From positions 62,001 to 126,000 of the forward strand of contig JAIBAN010000004.1 in assembly GCA_019695185.1 (NCBI GenBank): 64,000 nt of DNA, written 5' to 3'. Of this stretch, positions 9,322 through 18,469 are shown in pieces. Under the pieces are notes generated by a model. The model was given only the letters and a program-made list of their open reading frames with translations, searched no databases and was not told the DNA's origin. This DNA comes from Blastocatellia bacterium. GTDB lineage: Bacteria > Acidobacteriota > Blastocatellia > Chloracidobacteriales > Chloracidobacteriaceae. A program made the translations under genes and the position numbers. Numbering within the stretch: position 1 is the stretch's first letter; the number at the start of each line of letters is the position of its first letter.

Positions 9322-11283
9322 TCAATAGTTGTACAGAAAATCCACCCGGTTGAGCAAAGCCCACTGCAAATCCGAAGCGAACTGCGTACCGGCAGCCCGG
9401 ATTTTCAGCTTTTTGGTTTCGGCTGCGGTTGGTCGGCGGGCCAGGGTTTTGAGAAACAGTTTTTCAATCGCGCTCTGAAGGTTGGTGGACCGTGTGCTCA
9501 GTGCCTTATTCAATTGCACTGCCAAGCCGTTGCGCTGCACATTGTAATAACCAAAGGGATACACCCGCGAAAGCACCGTGTCGTAATTGTTAAAGAGTTG
9601 CAGAGCATTCCCCAGCGAACTCCGGTTGGAGCGCCCGACTGTGTTGCGGTTACCCCGCCCAAACAAATCCAGAAATGTATGAACGGAATATGGATCCTCA
9701 GATATATCGCGGGGAACCTGTTTCCCCTCAAGATAAACCGGGTCTTCCGGACCGGGCAGAGACATGGTTGAAGTAAAGGGTGTATCTATCCCGAAGGCGT
9801 AAAAGAGTCCCGGCACTTCCGTGGCAAAGGCGATGGCATCGAAAACCTCCTCGGCCTGGAGGCGGCGCACCAGTTTGCGGGCATAGAGCGGGGCATAGGT
9901 TTCGTTCCATTTGGATTCGTCATAACGGGACGATAGCCCATAGGCTTTGGAAAGAACCATCAGCCGCATCAAGGCTGCCATGTCATAGTTGCTGGCCTGG
10001 AAAAAGTCAGCCAGCCGATTGAGTAAAACCGGATTTGATGGTTGCAGGTCCCAGGGTGCAGGCGGCGGGTTGTTTATGTTCTGCCGGGCCAAATCAAACT
10101 GGTCAACCGGTTCCACCAAACCCAGCGTGAAGAAATAAGCAAACATCCGATTGGCAAAGGCACGGGAAAACTGAGGCGACTTTGTGATGGAGCGGGCCAG
10201 AGCCACACGTGGGTCTTCAGAGGAATTGGCCACGGTTCCCCCAAAAAGGGCGAAAGACGGTTGAATCACGCCCCCTGAACGTCCGGGGCGCATCCCGGTG
10301 CCGTCCTGTGTGTTGGCATCGTATTTTCCGGCTGCATTTCGCTTGGAAATAAAAATGAAACCATTGGTTTCGTTGTCATCGCTGGCAAAATCCATCTGGG
10401 CAAAATGGGCGGCAATGCCCCAATAGGCAGCCCGTTTGCTTTCGGCCAAGTGCAGATTGATGCTTTCCAAATGGCCGGCCCCGTCGTGGCAGGAAATACA
10501 AACCGCCTGCACCCCCAAAAACGTCCGGACGGTTTCGGCGGCGGCTTCGTCAAAGGCATCCTGGCGGGGGCCTCCTTCAGCCAGAGCAAAATACATCGGC
10601 TGGCGCAGAAAATTTCCCGGCCCCTGGTCAGCCCGGCCCGTGTAGGTAATAAAATCCGTGGCAATCTGGTCAAAGGGCTTGTTTTTGGCCAAAGCATTCC
10701 GCAGATAGGAATAGACAAAATTCCGGTCTTTGGGAGTGCCGCCATCCACCACATGCATGTGGAGCAAATCCCCCATCCAGTTGGTCCAGCGGTCAATAAA
10801 AGCAGGTGACCCAATCAGCGTGTTCACCAGCTTTTCTTTTTTCTGGGCATCTTTGTTGTTGAGATAAGCCGTCAGCTCATCAGGTGACGGCTGTTTCCCG
10901 GTCAGGTCAAAATAGACCCGGCGACAGAATTCCTCGTCCGTGGCCTCAGCCGCCGGTTGGATACTCTTCTTCGCCAGTGCGGCAAAAATTTCCTGGTCAA
11001 TCAGATTGTCAGAAGTTTCAGCCAGTGCTTTGGCGGAAAGCATTTTGGCCGGGGCTGTTCCAGGTTCCGGTTCGGGCAGCAAGGCCGTCACTGCGCGGGT
11101 TTCCTGCGCAGCCCGGCGGGCCCGCATGGCCGGGGTACCGGCTTCAACCATGCATTCGGGACGCATTCGGGAACTGCGTTGAACCTCCGGGCGGGACATT
11201 TTCCGGTTGGCGGAAATCAGGTTGGGCAAGGTCAGGCCCAGCGCCACAACCAGCATAAAACAAAGAAAAACAATCCGTTTCAT
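9322..11283 (-). CDS. DUF1549/DUF1553 protein with CxxCH motif
   Basis: A 653-residue exported protein with signal peptide 'FLCFMLVVALGLTLPNL'. A DUF1549 domain follows ('CRRVYFDLTGKQPSPDEL', 'RWTNWMGDLLHMH'), then a single c-type haem-binding motif 'CISCH', then DUF1553 ('ALARSITKSPQFSRAFANR', 'RLQAEEVFDAI'). These domains occur together in secreted proteins of unknown biochemical role, often paired with DUF1501 proteins, as here. The ATG at 11283 follows GGGAG by 6 nt; the open frame up to 11418 is translated repeat. It lies downstream of, and co-directional with, the DUF1501 gene, separated by an inverted heptamer element. Confidence 0.88.
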   Translation of the reverse strand: MKRIVFLCFMLVVALGLTLPNLISANRKMSRPEVQRSSRMRPECMVEAGTPAMRARRAAQETRAVTALLPEPEPGTAPAKMLSAKALAETSDNLIDQEIFAALAKKSIQPAAEATDEEFCRRVYFDLTGKQPSPDELTAYLNNKDAQKKEKLVNTLIGSPAFIDRWTNWMGDLLHMHVVDGGTPKDRNFVYSYLRNALAKNKPFDQIATDFITYTGRADQGPGNFLRQPMYFALAEGGPRQDAFDEAAAETVRTFLGVQAVCISCHDGAGHLESINLHLAESKRAAYWGIAAHFAQMDFASDDNETNGFIFISKRNAAGKYDANTQDGTGMRPGRSGGVIQPSFALFGGTVANSSEDPRVALARSITKSPQFSRAFANRMFAYFFTLGLVEPVDQFDLARQNINNPPPAPWDLQPSNPVLLNRLADFFQASNYDMAALMRLMVLSKAYGLSSRYDESKWNETYAPLYARKLVRRLQAEEVFDAIAFATEVPGLFYAFGIDTPFTSTMSLPGPEDPVYLEGKQVPRDISEDPYSVHTFLDLFGRGNRNTVGRSNRSSLGNALQLFNNYDTVLSRVYPFGYYNVQRNGLAVQLNKALSTRSTNLQSAIEKLFLKTLARRPTAAETKKLKIRAAGTQFASDLQWALLNRVDFLYNY

Positions 11284-11286
11284 ACT

Positions 11287-11436
11287 CTCTCCCGAATTGA
11301 GGATTGAGAATTGAGAATTGAGAATTGAGAATAAAAAACCAATTCGAAATTCTTTGGATTTGAGGAAAAAATCAATTCCGACCTGAAGACCGGGATTGCT
11401 GCAATTCTCAATTCTCAATTCTCAATTCTCAATTTC
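11287..11436 (-). repeat. Inverted AATTGAG heptamer element
   Basis: Read on the minus strand, AATTGAG copies (11436-11403) follow the DUF1501 stop and complementary CTCAATT copies (11331-11291) precede the DUF1549 ribosome-binding site. The arms are about 35 nt long, with a spacer of about 70 nt. Confidence 0.92.
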
Positions 11437-11438
11437 CA

Positions 11439-12809
11439 TTAAAACAGTCCCGCAATTTCATAGCTTCGTTCGTCACCAATGGCGAGCGGGTCAACGTAGT
11501 AAAACGGGCGACCTGAAGGCGTGCCGGCCAGCACTTGAAACCAGTTGATGCCTAATGCGGAATAGATAGTCGTCACAATGTCCGGCAAATGGACCGCCCG
11601 TTTATATTCCCAACCGGGGTCTTTCACTTTGGCACCGGCATCATCCGTCGCCCCAATGACCCGACCGCCCTTGACGCCGCCCCCGGCCAACAGAGCCGAC
11701 ATGGCATAGGGGTAATGGTCACGACCTCCCAACCGGTTGAGGTCGCCGACGGTTCGGCCAAATTCGCCCATGACCACAATCAGGGTTTCATCAAACAGGG
11801 ACTTGCCCGGAACGGTTCCCGGAGCAGCGGCCAAATCGTCTATGAAAGCGGAGAGACCGGTATCGAGGTTGCGCCCAAGTTGCTGAAGACCGCCTTCTCT
11901 GGGGTTGGTATAGATTTCCTGGTGATGGTCCCATCCATATTGATTGATTTCAATAAAGCGGGTTCCGCGATTGGCTTTAAGGGTGTTGCGGGCCAGGACC
12001 AGAAAGTAGGCAAAATAACCGCCGCCGTACCGTCTGACCTCCGCTCCGTTATAATCCACAGCAAAGGTCGTGGCGGCGGTCGGGTCTTTAATGATTTTGG
12101 TTGCCTGTTCCTGAAAAACCGGAAGGGGCTGGCGCACACCATCCGCCACGGCACTCCGGGTGTCGTTCAGTGTCTGTAAAATCGCCATCCGCCGGTCAAA
12201 AGCAATTTGACCATCGGGAGGCGTCACCCGAACCACATCATTTTCACCAAACGGAGCAAAGTTGGCGGCCAAAAAACCATTGTCGGTCTGAGTTGCGCCC
12301 AGCCGCATAAAACCGGGAAACGTGTCGGTTTCCTTGCGGCGACCCTGTTGCTCGAAATCAAAAGCCACGAGTGCCCCGATGTTGGGGATTTCGTTTCGCA
12401 ACCCCGGATTCAGCCGCCGTCCGGTTTCCAGGTAATATTGGGCCCGTTCGTGGGCAGCTTCCTGGGTTTCAATGGACCGGACCAGGGAAAACTGCTTTGT
12501 CCGCTGGGCCAGTTTCGGCAGGAGTCCGGACGGCCAGTCAATCCCGGTTGAAAGCCGTTCAACTCCCAGCAGCGAAGGGGTCCAGCGCCCTACTTTAAGG
12601 TCAAACGTGTCAATATGACTGGGAGCGCCGTTCAAAAAAATAAAGACGCAATTGCGGGCCGTATCGCGGGGAAGGAAATTATCCCGGAATGTGGCCCGTG
12701 TTCCCAAACGGGCAGCAAAGGCCGGGTTGCTCCAGCCGAAGACGGCACCAAGGCCAAGTCCGGCACCAAGTTTGAGAAATTCGCGGCGGGCCAGGGAAGA
12801 AGAACGCAC
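11439..12809 (-). CDS. DUF1501 protein with Tat-type signal
   Basis: A 456-residue DUF1501 protein related to the alkaline phosphatase/sulfatase fold. The N-terminus carries a twin-arginine signal ('LARREFLKLGAGLGLG'), so it is probably exported folded. Family sequence includes 'FLNGAPSHIDTFDLK', 'VVMGEFGRT' and 'GRDHYPYAMSALLAGGG'. I place the start at a GTG (12809), because GGAGGT lies seven bases upstream and the frame beyond it is translated repeat. It is the upstream partner of the DUF1549/DUF1553 gene; the pairing is common, though the activity of the pair is not known to me. Confidence 0.88.
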   Translation of the reverse strand: MRSSSLARREFLKLGAGLGLGAVFGWSNPAFAARLGTRATFRDNFLPRDTARNCVFIFLNGAPSHIDTFDLKVGRWTPSLLGVERLSTGIDWPSGLLPKLAQRTKQFSLVRSIETQEAAHERAQYYLETGRRLNPGLRNEIPNIGALVAFDFEQQGRRKETDTFPGFMRLGATQTDNGFLAANFAPFGENDVVRVTPPDGQIAFDRRMAILQTLNDTRSAVADGVRQPLPVFQEQATKIIKDPTAATTFAVDYNGAEVRRYGGGYFAYFLVLARNTLKANRGTRFIEINQYGWDHHQEIYTNPREGGLQQLGRNLDTGLSAFIDDLAAAPGTVPGKSLFDETLIVVMGEFGRTVGDLNRLGGRDHYPYAMSALLAGGGVKGGRVIGATDDAGAKVKDPGWEYKRAVHLPDIVTTIYSALGINWFQVLAGTPSGRPFYYVDPLAIGDERSYEIAGLF

Positions 12810-12816
12810 GGCAGAT

Positions 12817-12822
12817 ACCTCC
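12817..12822 (-). promoter_or_regulatory. Ribosome-binding site fixing a GTG start
   Basis: Minus-strand GGAGGT, seven bases before the GTG at 12809. It decides the start of the DUF1501 gene against the much longer open frame. Confidence 0.8.
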
Positions 12823-12825
12823 GCT

Positions 12826-12883
12826 CTTGGAATTGAGAAGTTCGAATTGAGAAGTTCGAATTGAGAAGTTCGAATTGAGAAGT
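12826..12883 (-). repeat. 14-bp tandem repeat (GAATTGAGAAGTTC)
   Basis: About four copies of a 14-bp unit made of the AATTGAG heptamer plus a second heptamer, directly upstream of the DUF1501 ribosome-binding site. It seems a derived form of the heptamer arrays. Confidence 0.85.
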
Positions 12884-12944
12884 GAAGGCAAATGGTAGCT
12901 TTCCCGGAAAAATCGGTAAATGGATTTTTACGGAAAAGTCCATT

Positions 12945-13040
12945 CATTTGCGATTTGCCATTTGCGATGCAGTTTCGCTTGATTGTTGCCGTGGTGTTGC
13001 CTTTTCAACGACGACAATCCCAAATGGCAAATCGCACATG
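12945..13040. repeat. Inverted 'CATTTGCGATTTGC' repeat
   Basis: Arms at 12945-12968 and 13021-13040 are complementary with few mismatches, around a spacer of about 52 nt. The same family recurs at 60378-60489. Confidence 0.85.
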
Positions 13041-13043
13041 CTC

Positions 13044-14135
13044 TCACTCTTGCGGGGTTATACCGGCAGCCTGCTTTTCCTGGTTCAACAAAGTTTGTTT
13101 TCTTTGAACTCCCCAACGGTATCCGCTCAATTCGCCGGTTTCGCGGACGACCCGGTGGCACGGAATCACCACTGCAATCCGGTTGGTGGCACAGGCGCGG
13201 GCCACGGCCCGAACTGCTTTCGGTTGACCGATTTCGGCTGCGATTTCGCCATAGCTGCGGGTGCTGCCATACGGAATCTGTCGCAAGGCAGCCCAGACTT
13301 TTTGCTGAAATGCCGTGGCCTGAATATCCAGCGGCACGTTGACCTGCGTGGCCGAGCCGTTGACATACGCCACCACCTGGGCGACTGTCGGTGTCAGGCT
13401 GGCATCGTCGCGTTGGACTTTCGCCGCCGGAAACTCCTCAACGAGTGAAGTTTCGAGAGCCTTGACCGAATCCCCCAGACTGACGGCGCAAACGCCCCGC
13501 TCGGTGGTTGCAATCAATACATGTCCAAGTGAACAGGTGGTGGTGGTGAATGCGATATTCATGCCTTGCCCTCCGCGCCGGTAAACCGACGGTGTCATGC
13601 CCAAACTGGCGGTGGATTTTTCATACAAACGGCTGCTTGACCCATAGCCTGCGTCGTACAGCGAGCGGGTTACGTCGCCACTCGACCGGACTTCCTGCTT
13701 AAACCGGTTCAGGCGCAGATTGGCCGCGTATTTTTTAGGGGAAACACCCATCACCTGCTTGAAGGTCCGTTGCAGGTGATAGGGGCTGACACCGACCGCA
13801 GCACTTAATTCATCAAGGGAAAGGGTTTCGTCAATATGCGTTTCGAGCAGATGCCGGACGCGCTCGACGGTTTCAAGCGAGGGCTTGGTAAACCCGGCAA
13901 CTTCCGGGCGGCATCGTTTGCAGGCCCGGAACCCGGCCTGCCGGGCTGCTTCGGGGTGTTCGAAAAATTCGATGTTTTCACGTTTGGGTTGGCGTGAAGC
14001 GCAGGTTGGACGGCAAAACACACCGGTTGTCCGAACACCGTACACAAACACGCCGTCATAACGGGCATCACGCAGGCAGAGCGCCTGCCAGTATTGTTCA
14101 TCGTTGGTCATCATCAGTTTCGCTTGAATGGTCAT
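13044..14135 (-). CDS. ada: Ada alkylation-response protein/methyltransferase
   Basis: Ada repairs alkylated DNA and activates its own regulon. Three domains are complete in 363 residues: an N-terminal zinc domain with the four cysteines of 'VFCRPTCASR' and 'FRACKRCRPE', which takes methyl groups from phosphotriesters; an AraC-type helix-turn-helix region (about 80-180); and a C-terminal O6-methylguanine methyltransferase with the acceptor Cys in 'IPCHRVV'. The ATG at 14135 is eight bases after GGAGGT. The gene is probably autoregulated, as the family is, but I did not identify an Ada box. Confidence 0.96.
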   Translation of the reverse strand: MTIQAKLMMTNDEQYWQALCLRDARYDGVFVYGVRTTGVFCRPTCASRQPKRENIEFFEHPEAARQAGFRACKRCRPEVAGFTKPSLETVERVRHLLETHIDETLSLDELSAAVGVSPYHLQRTFKQVMGVSPKKYAANLRLNRFKQEVRSSGDVTRSLYDAGYGSSSRLYEKSTASLGMTPSVYRRGGQGMNIAFTTTTCSLGHVLIATTERGVCAVSLGDSVKALETSLVEEFPAAKVQRDDASLTPTVAQVVAYVNGSATQVNVPLDIQATAFQQKVWAALRQIPYGSTRSYGEIAAEIGQPKAVRAVARACATNRIAVVIPCHRVVRETGELSGYRWGVQRKQTLLNQEKQAAGITPQE

Positions 14136-14210
14136 AATCGTGAACCTCCAAGCGCGATGCTACGACGGGTGCCGAAATGCAGCTATCCGAAAGTTGCGGA
14201 CTAATTTCCG

Positions 14211-14343
14211 TTCTGAGTTCCGCCTTCAGGCGGCGGTTTTTCTTGATTTCAAAAAACAGCCTGAAGGCTGTCTTCCAACCGCCGCCTGAAGGCGGAACTC
14301 AGAACTGCCGCCTGAAGGCGGAACTCAGAACTGGAACTCAGAA
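14211..14343. repeat. Palindromic GAGTTCCGCCTTCAGGCGG repeats
   Basis: A 28-bp arm (14211-14238) is repeated in inverted form (14278-14305), with another inverted copy at 14307-14331; the spacer contains its own hairpin (ACAGCCTGAAGGCTGT). It fills the gap between the pyrophosphatase and ada genes. A single copy of the same unit occurs at 34070-34086. Confidence 0.92.
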
Positions 14344-14344
14344 C

Positions 14345-15031
14345 TTATTTCGGGGTCAGGGCAATCGTCAGCAGTTCGTCCAGGTCGCCATACTTGGCCC
14401 GATAATCATCCCGGCTGATAGTGATAACCCGATGGGCTTCTTCAGCATTGTAGACATGGGTGATTTCAGCCTTGCGGGCCTTCGTGCCGGGAATGTCCTT
14501 GTAGGTCAGAAAATAGTGGCGCAACCGTTCAATCAGGGTTTCCGGACATTCATGGATGTCTTTCCACTGACCGTAAGCACCGTCCTGATTGAGCACTGCG
14601 ATGATTTTGTCATCGGCTTCCTTCCCATCCACCATGCGCAAACCGCCAATCGGCACAGCCCGCACCAGAATATCACCGTGCTGAATTGGTTTTTCGGTTA
14701 AAACACAGATGTCGAGCGGGTCACCGTCGCCCACAATCCGCTTGCGTCCGGTTCGTTCGGCGCAAAACTCGCCGATGCGGTCCCCGCAATAGGTTTTGGG
14801 AATGAATCCATAGAGCGTGGGGCAATGGCTCGAATATTTTTGCGGACGGTCCACTTTCAGGTGACCTGTAGCCTTGTCCACTTCATATTTGACGGAATCG
14901 GTCGGAACCATCTCGATATAGGCGTTGACCAGAGCCGGGGCTTCTTCCCCGATGGGAACGCCATGCCAGGGGTGGGCTTTGAAGAGCCCGCCCATTACTT
15001 TGAAAAAAACTGCCTGTGCGGTATTTGCCAT
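14345..15031 (-). CDS. ppa: Inorganic pyrophosphatase, family I
   Basis: A soluble pyrophosphatase that hydrolyses PPi to two phosphates and so pulls biosynthetic reactions forward. The signature 'GDGDPLDICVLTE' with its metal-binding Asp residues is intact, along with 'KYEVDKATGHLKVDR' and 'YGFIPKTYCGDR'. At 228 residues it is longer than the E. coli enzyme (about 176), with extra sequence at the N-terminus ('FKAHPWHGVPIGEEAP') and C-terminus. The start at 15031 has only a weak AAAGA upstream. Confidence 0.95.
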   Translation of the reverse strand: MANTAQAVFFKVMGGLFKAHPWHGVPIGEEAPALVNAYIEMVPTDSVKYEVDKATGHLKVDRPQKYSSHCPTLYGFIPKTYCGDRIGEFCAERTGRKRIVGDGDPLDICVLTEKPIQHGDILVRAVPIGGLRMVDGKEADDKIIAVLNQDGAYGQWKDIHECPETLIERLRHYFLTYKDIPGTKARKAEITHVYNAEEAHRVITISRDDYRAKYGDLDELLTIALTPK

Positions 15032-15041
15032 AATTATCTTT

Positions 15042-15138
15042 AGGACTGAGGACTGAGTTTGTTGTTTACCATGCTTTTAAGACATGCAAGCAGACATTCA
15101 ATCAAAAACTCAATCCTCAGTCCTCAGTTCTCAGTCCT
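15042..15138 (-). repeat. Inverted GGACTGA/TCAGTCC element
   Basis: On the minus strand the first arm (15138-15109) starts inside the stop codon region of the membrane synthase gene and the second arm (15058-15042) lies just before the pyrophosphatase start. Confidence 0.9.
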
Positions 15139-18100
15139 TGGTTTCCAGTCCTTCTGCAAAAGGAACCGGTTCATCCTGTAAAAATGTTTCCCAATCACGT
15201 TCGGCCTGTGCCGTTTGCGGGTCATTGGCCAAGCGGTAACATTCCTTCCGGAGATATAAAAATTTACCTGTCCACGGAACGTTTGGCTCAAACTTGCGGA
15301 TAGTTTCCAATGTGAACCGACCCGGCTTGTTTTCGTCAAGCAATTTTGCGAGTTCGAACCGCATGGCCATTCGCCGCCCATCGAGCAGGGAAAGGGAAAA
15401 CGGTTCGGAAAGCGCCTGATAAAACCGGGCGGCGGCTGATTTGTCAATTTTTCCCAGGGTGACGGCCAAATCGAGCGCCCGTTCCATAGTAGGCAGATAG
15501 GGCCAGGGGGTGGAACGATATTTGGTAAAAGCTGTTTCCAGCAACGCTATGGCTTCGGGGAGGCGTCCCTGCCGGGCCCGCAACCGGGCCAGAACCACAT
15601 CCGCTTCGATTGGTTCAAACAGCCGGAGGGAGTCTGTCAGGGCGACGGCTGTTTCGTCCCCAGCTTCGGCAGCGGCTTCGGCAATCATGACAAGCTCCAC
15701 CAAATCGCGGGCTGGTTCAGGTTGGGTCCGCCACAAAGTCCACACTTCGCTGAGTTTTCCTTGTACATATTTTTCTTTAGCCAAGGTTCGGATTTGTTGG
15801 GGTTGGGTAAATGTCGGTTTTAATTTGGGCGAAACCCGATGCAGGACCATCATTGAGGCGTAACGGTCCTCTATTTGGGACCAATCAATTTCCCCTCCGG
15901 TCAATTGGGGCCGGTCTGCATGGCGTTGCCGGGCGACTTCGAGCAATTCCCCAATGTCAAATCCCGCTCGTTTCCCGACATTGCGGGCAAAGGCGAATTC
16001 AAGCACCGGGCGGTCATCAGTGTTCAGCTCCACTTGGGGTAAGCGGGCAATGGCTTGAGCCAAGGTGGTCCGGCCCACATAGCGGGCAAAGAAACCCTCC
16101 AGGCTTGACACCCGCCACACTTGAGTCAATGCCCTCCGATAGGGTTCCTGCTTCAGCCGTTCCTCTAATAAAGGAATATTGCAGGAAACCGGTTTTTGAG
16201 AAGCAACCAAAAGCAGGTCGCCATCGCGGGACTGAAAGGTTTCAACCTGTGGAAACACGGACGAAATGGTGGCATAGACCGAGCGAATGGTTCCGCTATC
16301 CGATTCGTATGCCTGGAGCCACTGAACAAAAAAGCCACCATCATTCAGACGGGCCGTCGCAGCCCGGTAAAAATCCTGGGTAAAGAGGTTGGCGATGCCT
16401 GCACGGTATGGGTTTGACGGTTCGGAGAAAATGATGTCATAGCGTTCCCTGGTTGTCATTAGAACTTCACGGGCATCTCCCAGGAAGGTATGGACTTTGG
16501 GGTTGGACATGACATTTTCATTGACTGGCCCACACATGCGGGCAATCTTCAGAATCGCTGGTTCAAGTTCGACCACATCAACCCGGTCCATGGTGGGAAC
16601 GGCAGCCAGCCAGCCAGCGGAACTTCCCACACCCATTCCGACGACCAACGACCGTTTGGGATTGGGATGGAGGATGGCCCCCACCAAACCGCTCATGACG
16701 GCCGTTCCGGCGTCAATGATGGTATGCCCATCAGTTTTGCCATTCACAATGAATTCATACCCGCCGTCTGCCCCCAAGGCGACACTACTTTCGATTCCCT
16801 CACTTTCCCAGGCGATTGCCCTGCGACGGAGCGCTGCCCAATCCCGCAATTCGTTTCGGGTTGAATCCGTCAGAACCACCCGGCCAGCTCCAATTGGACT
16901 ATGCCTCCAGGCGGCAGTTGGCCCGGACGAAAAAAGCAGGAGTATTGCCACCAGAGATGCGACGAGCGGCTGGATTCCGGTGGGCAATCCGGCTGCATGG
17001 GATTTGTTTTCGGTTGAGAGAAATCGTGGTAAAAAAACAGTTAGAAGGGCCAGCCCGGATAATAGAACCACCACCAGTTTCCAGGTTCCCACTGCTGTCA
17101 AAAGGGGCAACAGACCAAAGCCCCCTGCCAGTGACCCCACAATCGCACCAACTGTGTTCCAGGCATAAGCCACACCAATGTGTTTGCCGACATTTTCAGC
17201 ACCCCGTCCCAGCAGGGCGATGAGTAACGGGAATTGCACGCCGGAAATAAAGGCTGCCGGGAAAACCACCACCACCGTCAAAACCAGCCAACCGCCAACC
17301 TGGCCCAGAAATCCAAGAGCCTGGAGGGGACGCAACAAAATTGCCACAAAGGCCAGCCGGTCACCAAGTGCAAAAGGAATAGCCAGAAACAGAGCTTCCA
17401 GGGCACAGGTCCAGGCAAATCCGGCAAAACTGGCTGGCTGGTTCCTGCCAAAAAAAGCATAGGCTGCCCCACCCAAACCAATCCCCAAGAGGGCAACTGC
17501 CAAAATCAACCCAAAAGTAAAAGTTGACCCCCCCAACAGCGGTCCCAACATGCGATACCAGACCAGTTCCATGAGAAGAAAGGCAAAACCCACCAATGCG
17601 GCTGCCAACAGGACAAATCGTTCGCTTGGGTTCCACCCGGACTGCACTGCAACGGAATTGAGCGGGGTTGGGGTTGGGGAAACAGGGGGAGCGTCGGTCT
17701 GGGTTGTTGGGGTGGTCAGATTGCGGGCGATCAAGGCCACCACCACATTGACCAAACAGGCCAGCCATAAGGTCAGGCGGGTGCCATAAGTCTCCAGCAA
17801 CAGAAAGGTTGCCAATACCGTTCCGGTAACCGCTCCCAGAGTGTTGGAGCCATAGAGCAAGGCCAGATTCTGCCGGCCCAGGTCATCATCCGTTTCTGCG
17901 GCTTTGGCTGCGGCGGGCAATGTTCCTCCCATAAGAAAAGTGGGGACACAAAGGACCAAGGTGGCAAAGCAAAGCCGGACCACGGTTCCTGCCGTTACTC
18001 CCAGCACTGGCGTCCCGCCTACGGCTGAATAACCCCAGCGTGCCAGCCAGACCAGGGCCGGAGTCACCGCAACAGAAAAAGCAATGAGCAGCTCCAATTG

Positions 18101-18322
18101 AGCGTACAATGCCAACGGGCGTTCGTGCGTATCTGCCCGCTTGCCCAGCAGAATCCCGCCGACTCCCAGGCCGCCCATAAAAATCGCCAACACGGCGGCT
18201 GAGGCAGCCGTCGAAGCCCCAAAAATCAAACGAAACTCACGAAGCCATGCCGTTTGATAGATAAGGGCGCACATGCCCGACCCAAATAACAAAAATGCAA
18301 TTGAAAGGCTGCGTTTGGACAT
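15131..18322 (-). CDS. Polytopic membrane spermidine-synthase-like protein with C-terminal repeats
   Basis: A 1063-residue protein. The N-terminal 430 or so residues form many membrane helices ('MCALIYQTAWLREF', 'FMGGTLPAAAKA') like the membrane halves of spermidine-synthase-like fusion proteins. A cytosolic Rossmann methyltransferase/synthase domain follows (about 530-760), with 'VVGMGVGSSAGWLAA', 'VDVVELEPAIL' and 'FSEPSNPYRAG'. The C-terminal 230 residues are alpha-helical and TPR-like ('RLRARQGRLPEAIALLETAF'). Whether it makes a polyamine is unclear; such proteins are often annotated only by fold. The TGA stop (15131-15133) lies inside a heptamer repeat. A shorter paralogue is at 41625-43844. 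Confidence 0.85.
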   Translation of the reverse strand: MSKRSLSIAFLLFGSGMCALIYQTAWLREFRLIFGASTAASAAVLAIFMGGLGVGGILLGKRADTHERPLALYAQLELLIAFSVAVTPALVWLARWGYSAVGGTPVLGVTAGTVVRLCFATLVLCVPTFLMGGTLPAAAKAAETDDDLGRQNLALLYGSNTLGAVTGTVLATFLLLETYGTRLTLWLACLVNVVVALIARNLTTPTTQTDAPPVSPTPTPLNSVAVQSGWNPSERFVLLAAALVGFAFLLMELVWYRMLGPLLGGSTFTFGLILAVALLGIGLGGAAYAFFGRNQPASFAGFAWTCALEALFLAIPFALGDRLAFVAILLRPLQALGFLGQVGGWLVLTVVVVFPAAFISGVQFPLLIALLGRGAENVGKHIGVAYAWNTVGAIVGSLAGGFGLLPLLTAVGTWKLVVVLLSGLALLTVFLPRFLSTENKSHAAGLPTGIQPLVASLVAILLLFSSGPTAAWRHSPIGAGRVVLTDSTRNELRDWAALRRRAIAWESEGIESSVALGADGGYEFIVNGKTDGHTIIDAGTAVMSGLVGAILHPNPKRSLVVGMGVGSSAGWLAAVPTMDRVDVVELEPAILKIARMCGPVNENVMSNPKVHTFLGDAREVLMTTRERYDIIFSEPSNPYRAGIANLFTQDFYRAATARLNDGGFFVQWLQAYESDSGTIRSVYATISSVFPQVETFQSRDGDLLLVASQKPVSCNIPLLEERLKQEPYRRALTQVWRVSSLEGFFARYVGRTTLAQAIARLPQVELNTDDRPVLEFAFARNVGKRAGFDIGELLEVARQRHADRPQLTGGEIDWSQIEDRYASMMVLHRVSPKLKPTFTQPQQIRTLAKEKYVQGKLSEVWTLWRTQPEPARDLVELVMIAEAAAEAGDETAVALTDSLRLFEPIEADVVLARLRARQGRLPEAIALLETAFTKYRSTPWPYLPTMERALDLAVTLGKIDKSAAARFYQALSEPFSLSLLDGRRMAMRFELAKLLDENKPGRFTLETIRKFEPNVPWTGKFLYLRKECYRLANDPQTAQAERDWETFLQDEPVPFAEGLETKD

Positions 18323-18328
18323 TGGTTT

Positions 18329-18443
18329 TTCAGGGTTCAGGGGGCTAAGGATGGAGGTTCAGGGTTCAGGGTTCAGGGTTTTGAATATTGAAAATTTGAG
18401 GCTTCGTTCCGGATTTCAAAACTCAAAATTCAAAATTCAAAAA
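18329..18443. repeat. CAGGGTT and TCAAAAT heptamer clusters
   Basis: CAGGGTT copies (18329-18383) and TCAAAAT copies (18414-18443) fill the gap between larC and the downstream membrane synthase gene (both minus strand). The two families differ and pair poorly. Confidence 0.85.
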
Positions 18444-18469
18444 GGGATCGAAACCCCAGCCTCTGGATT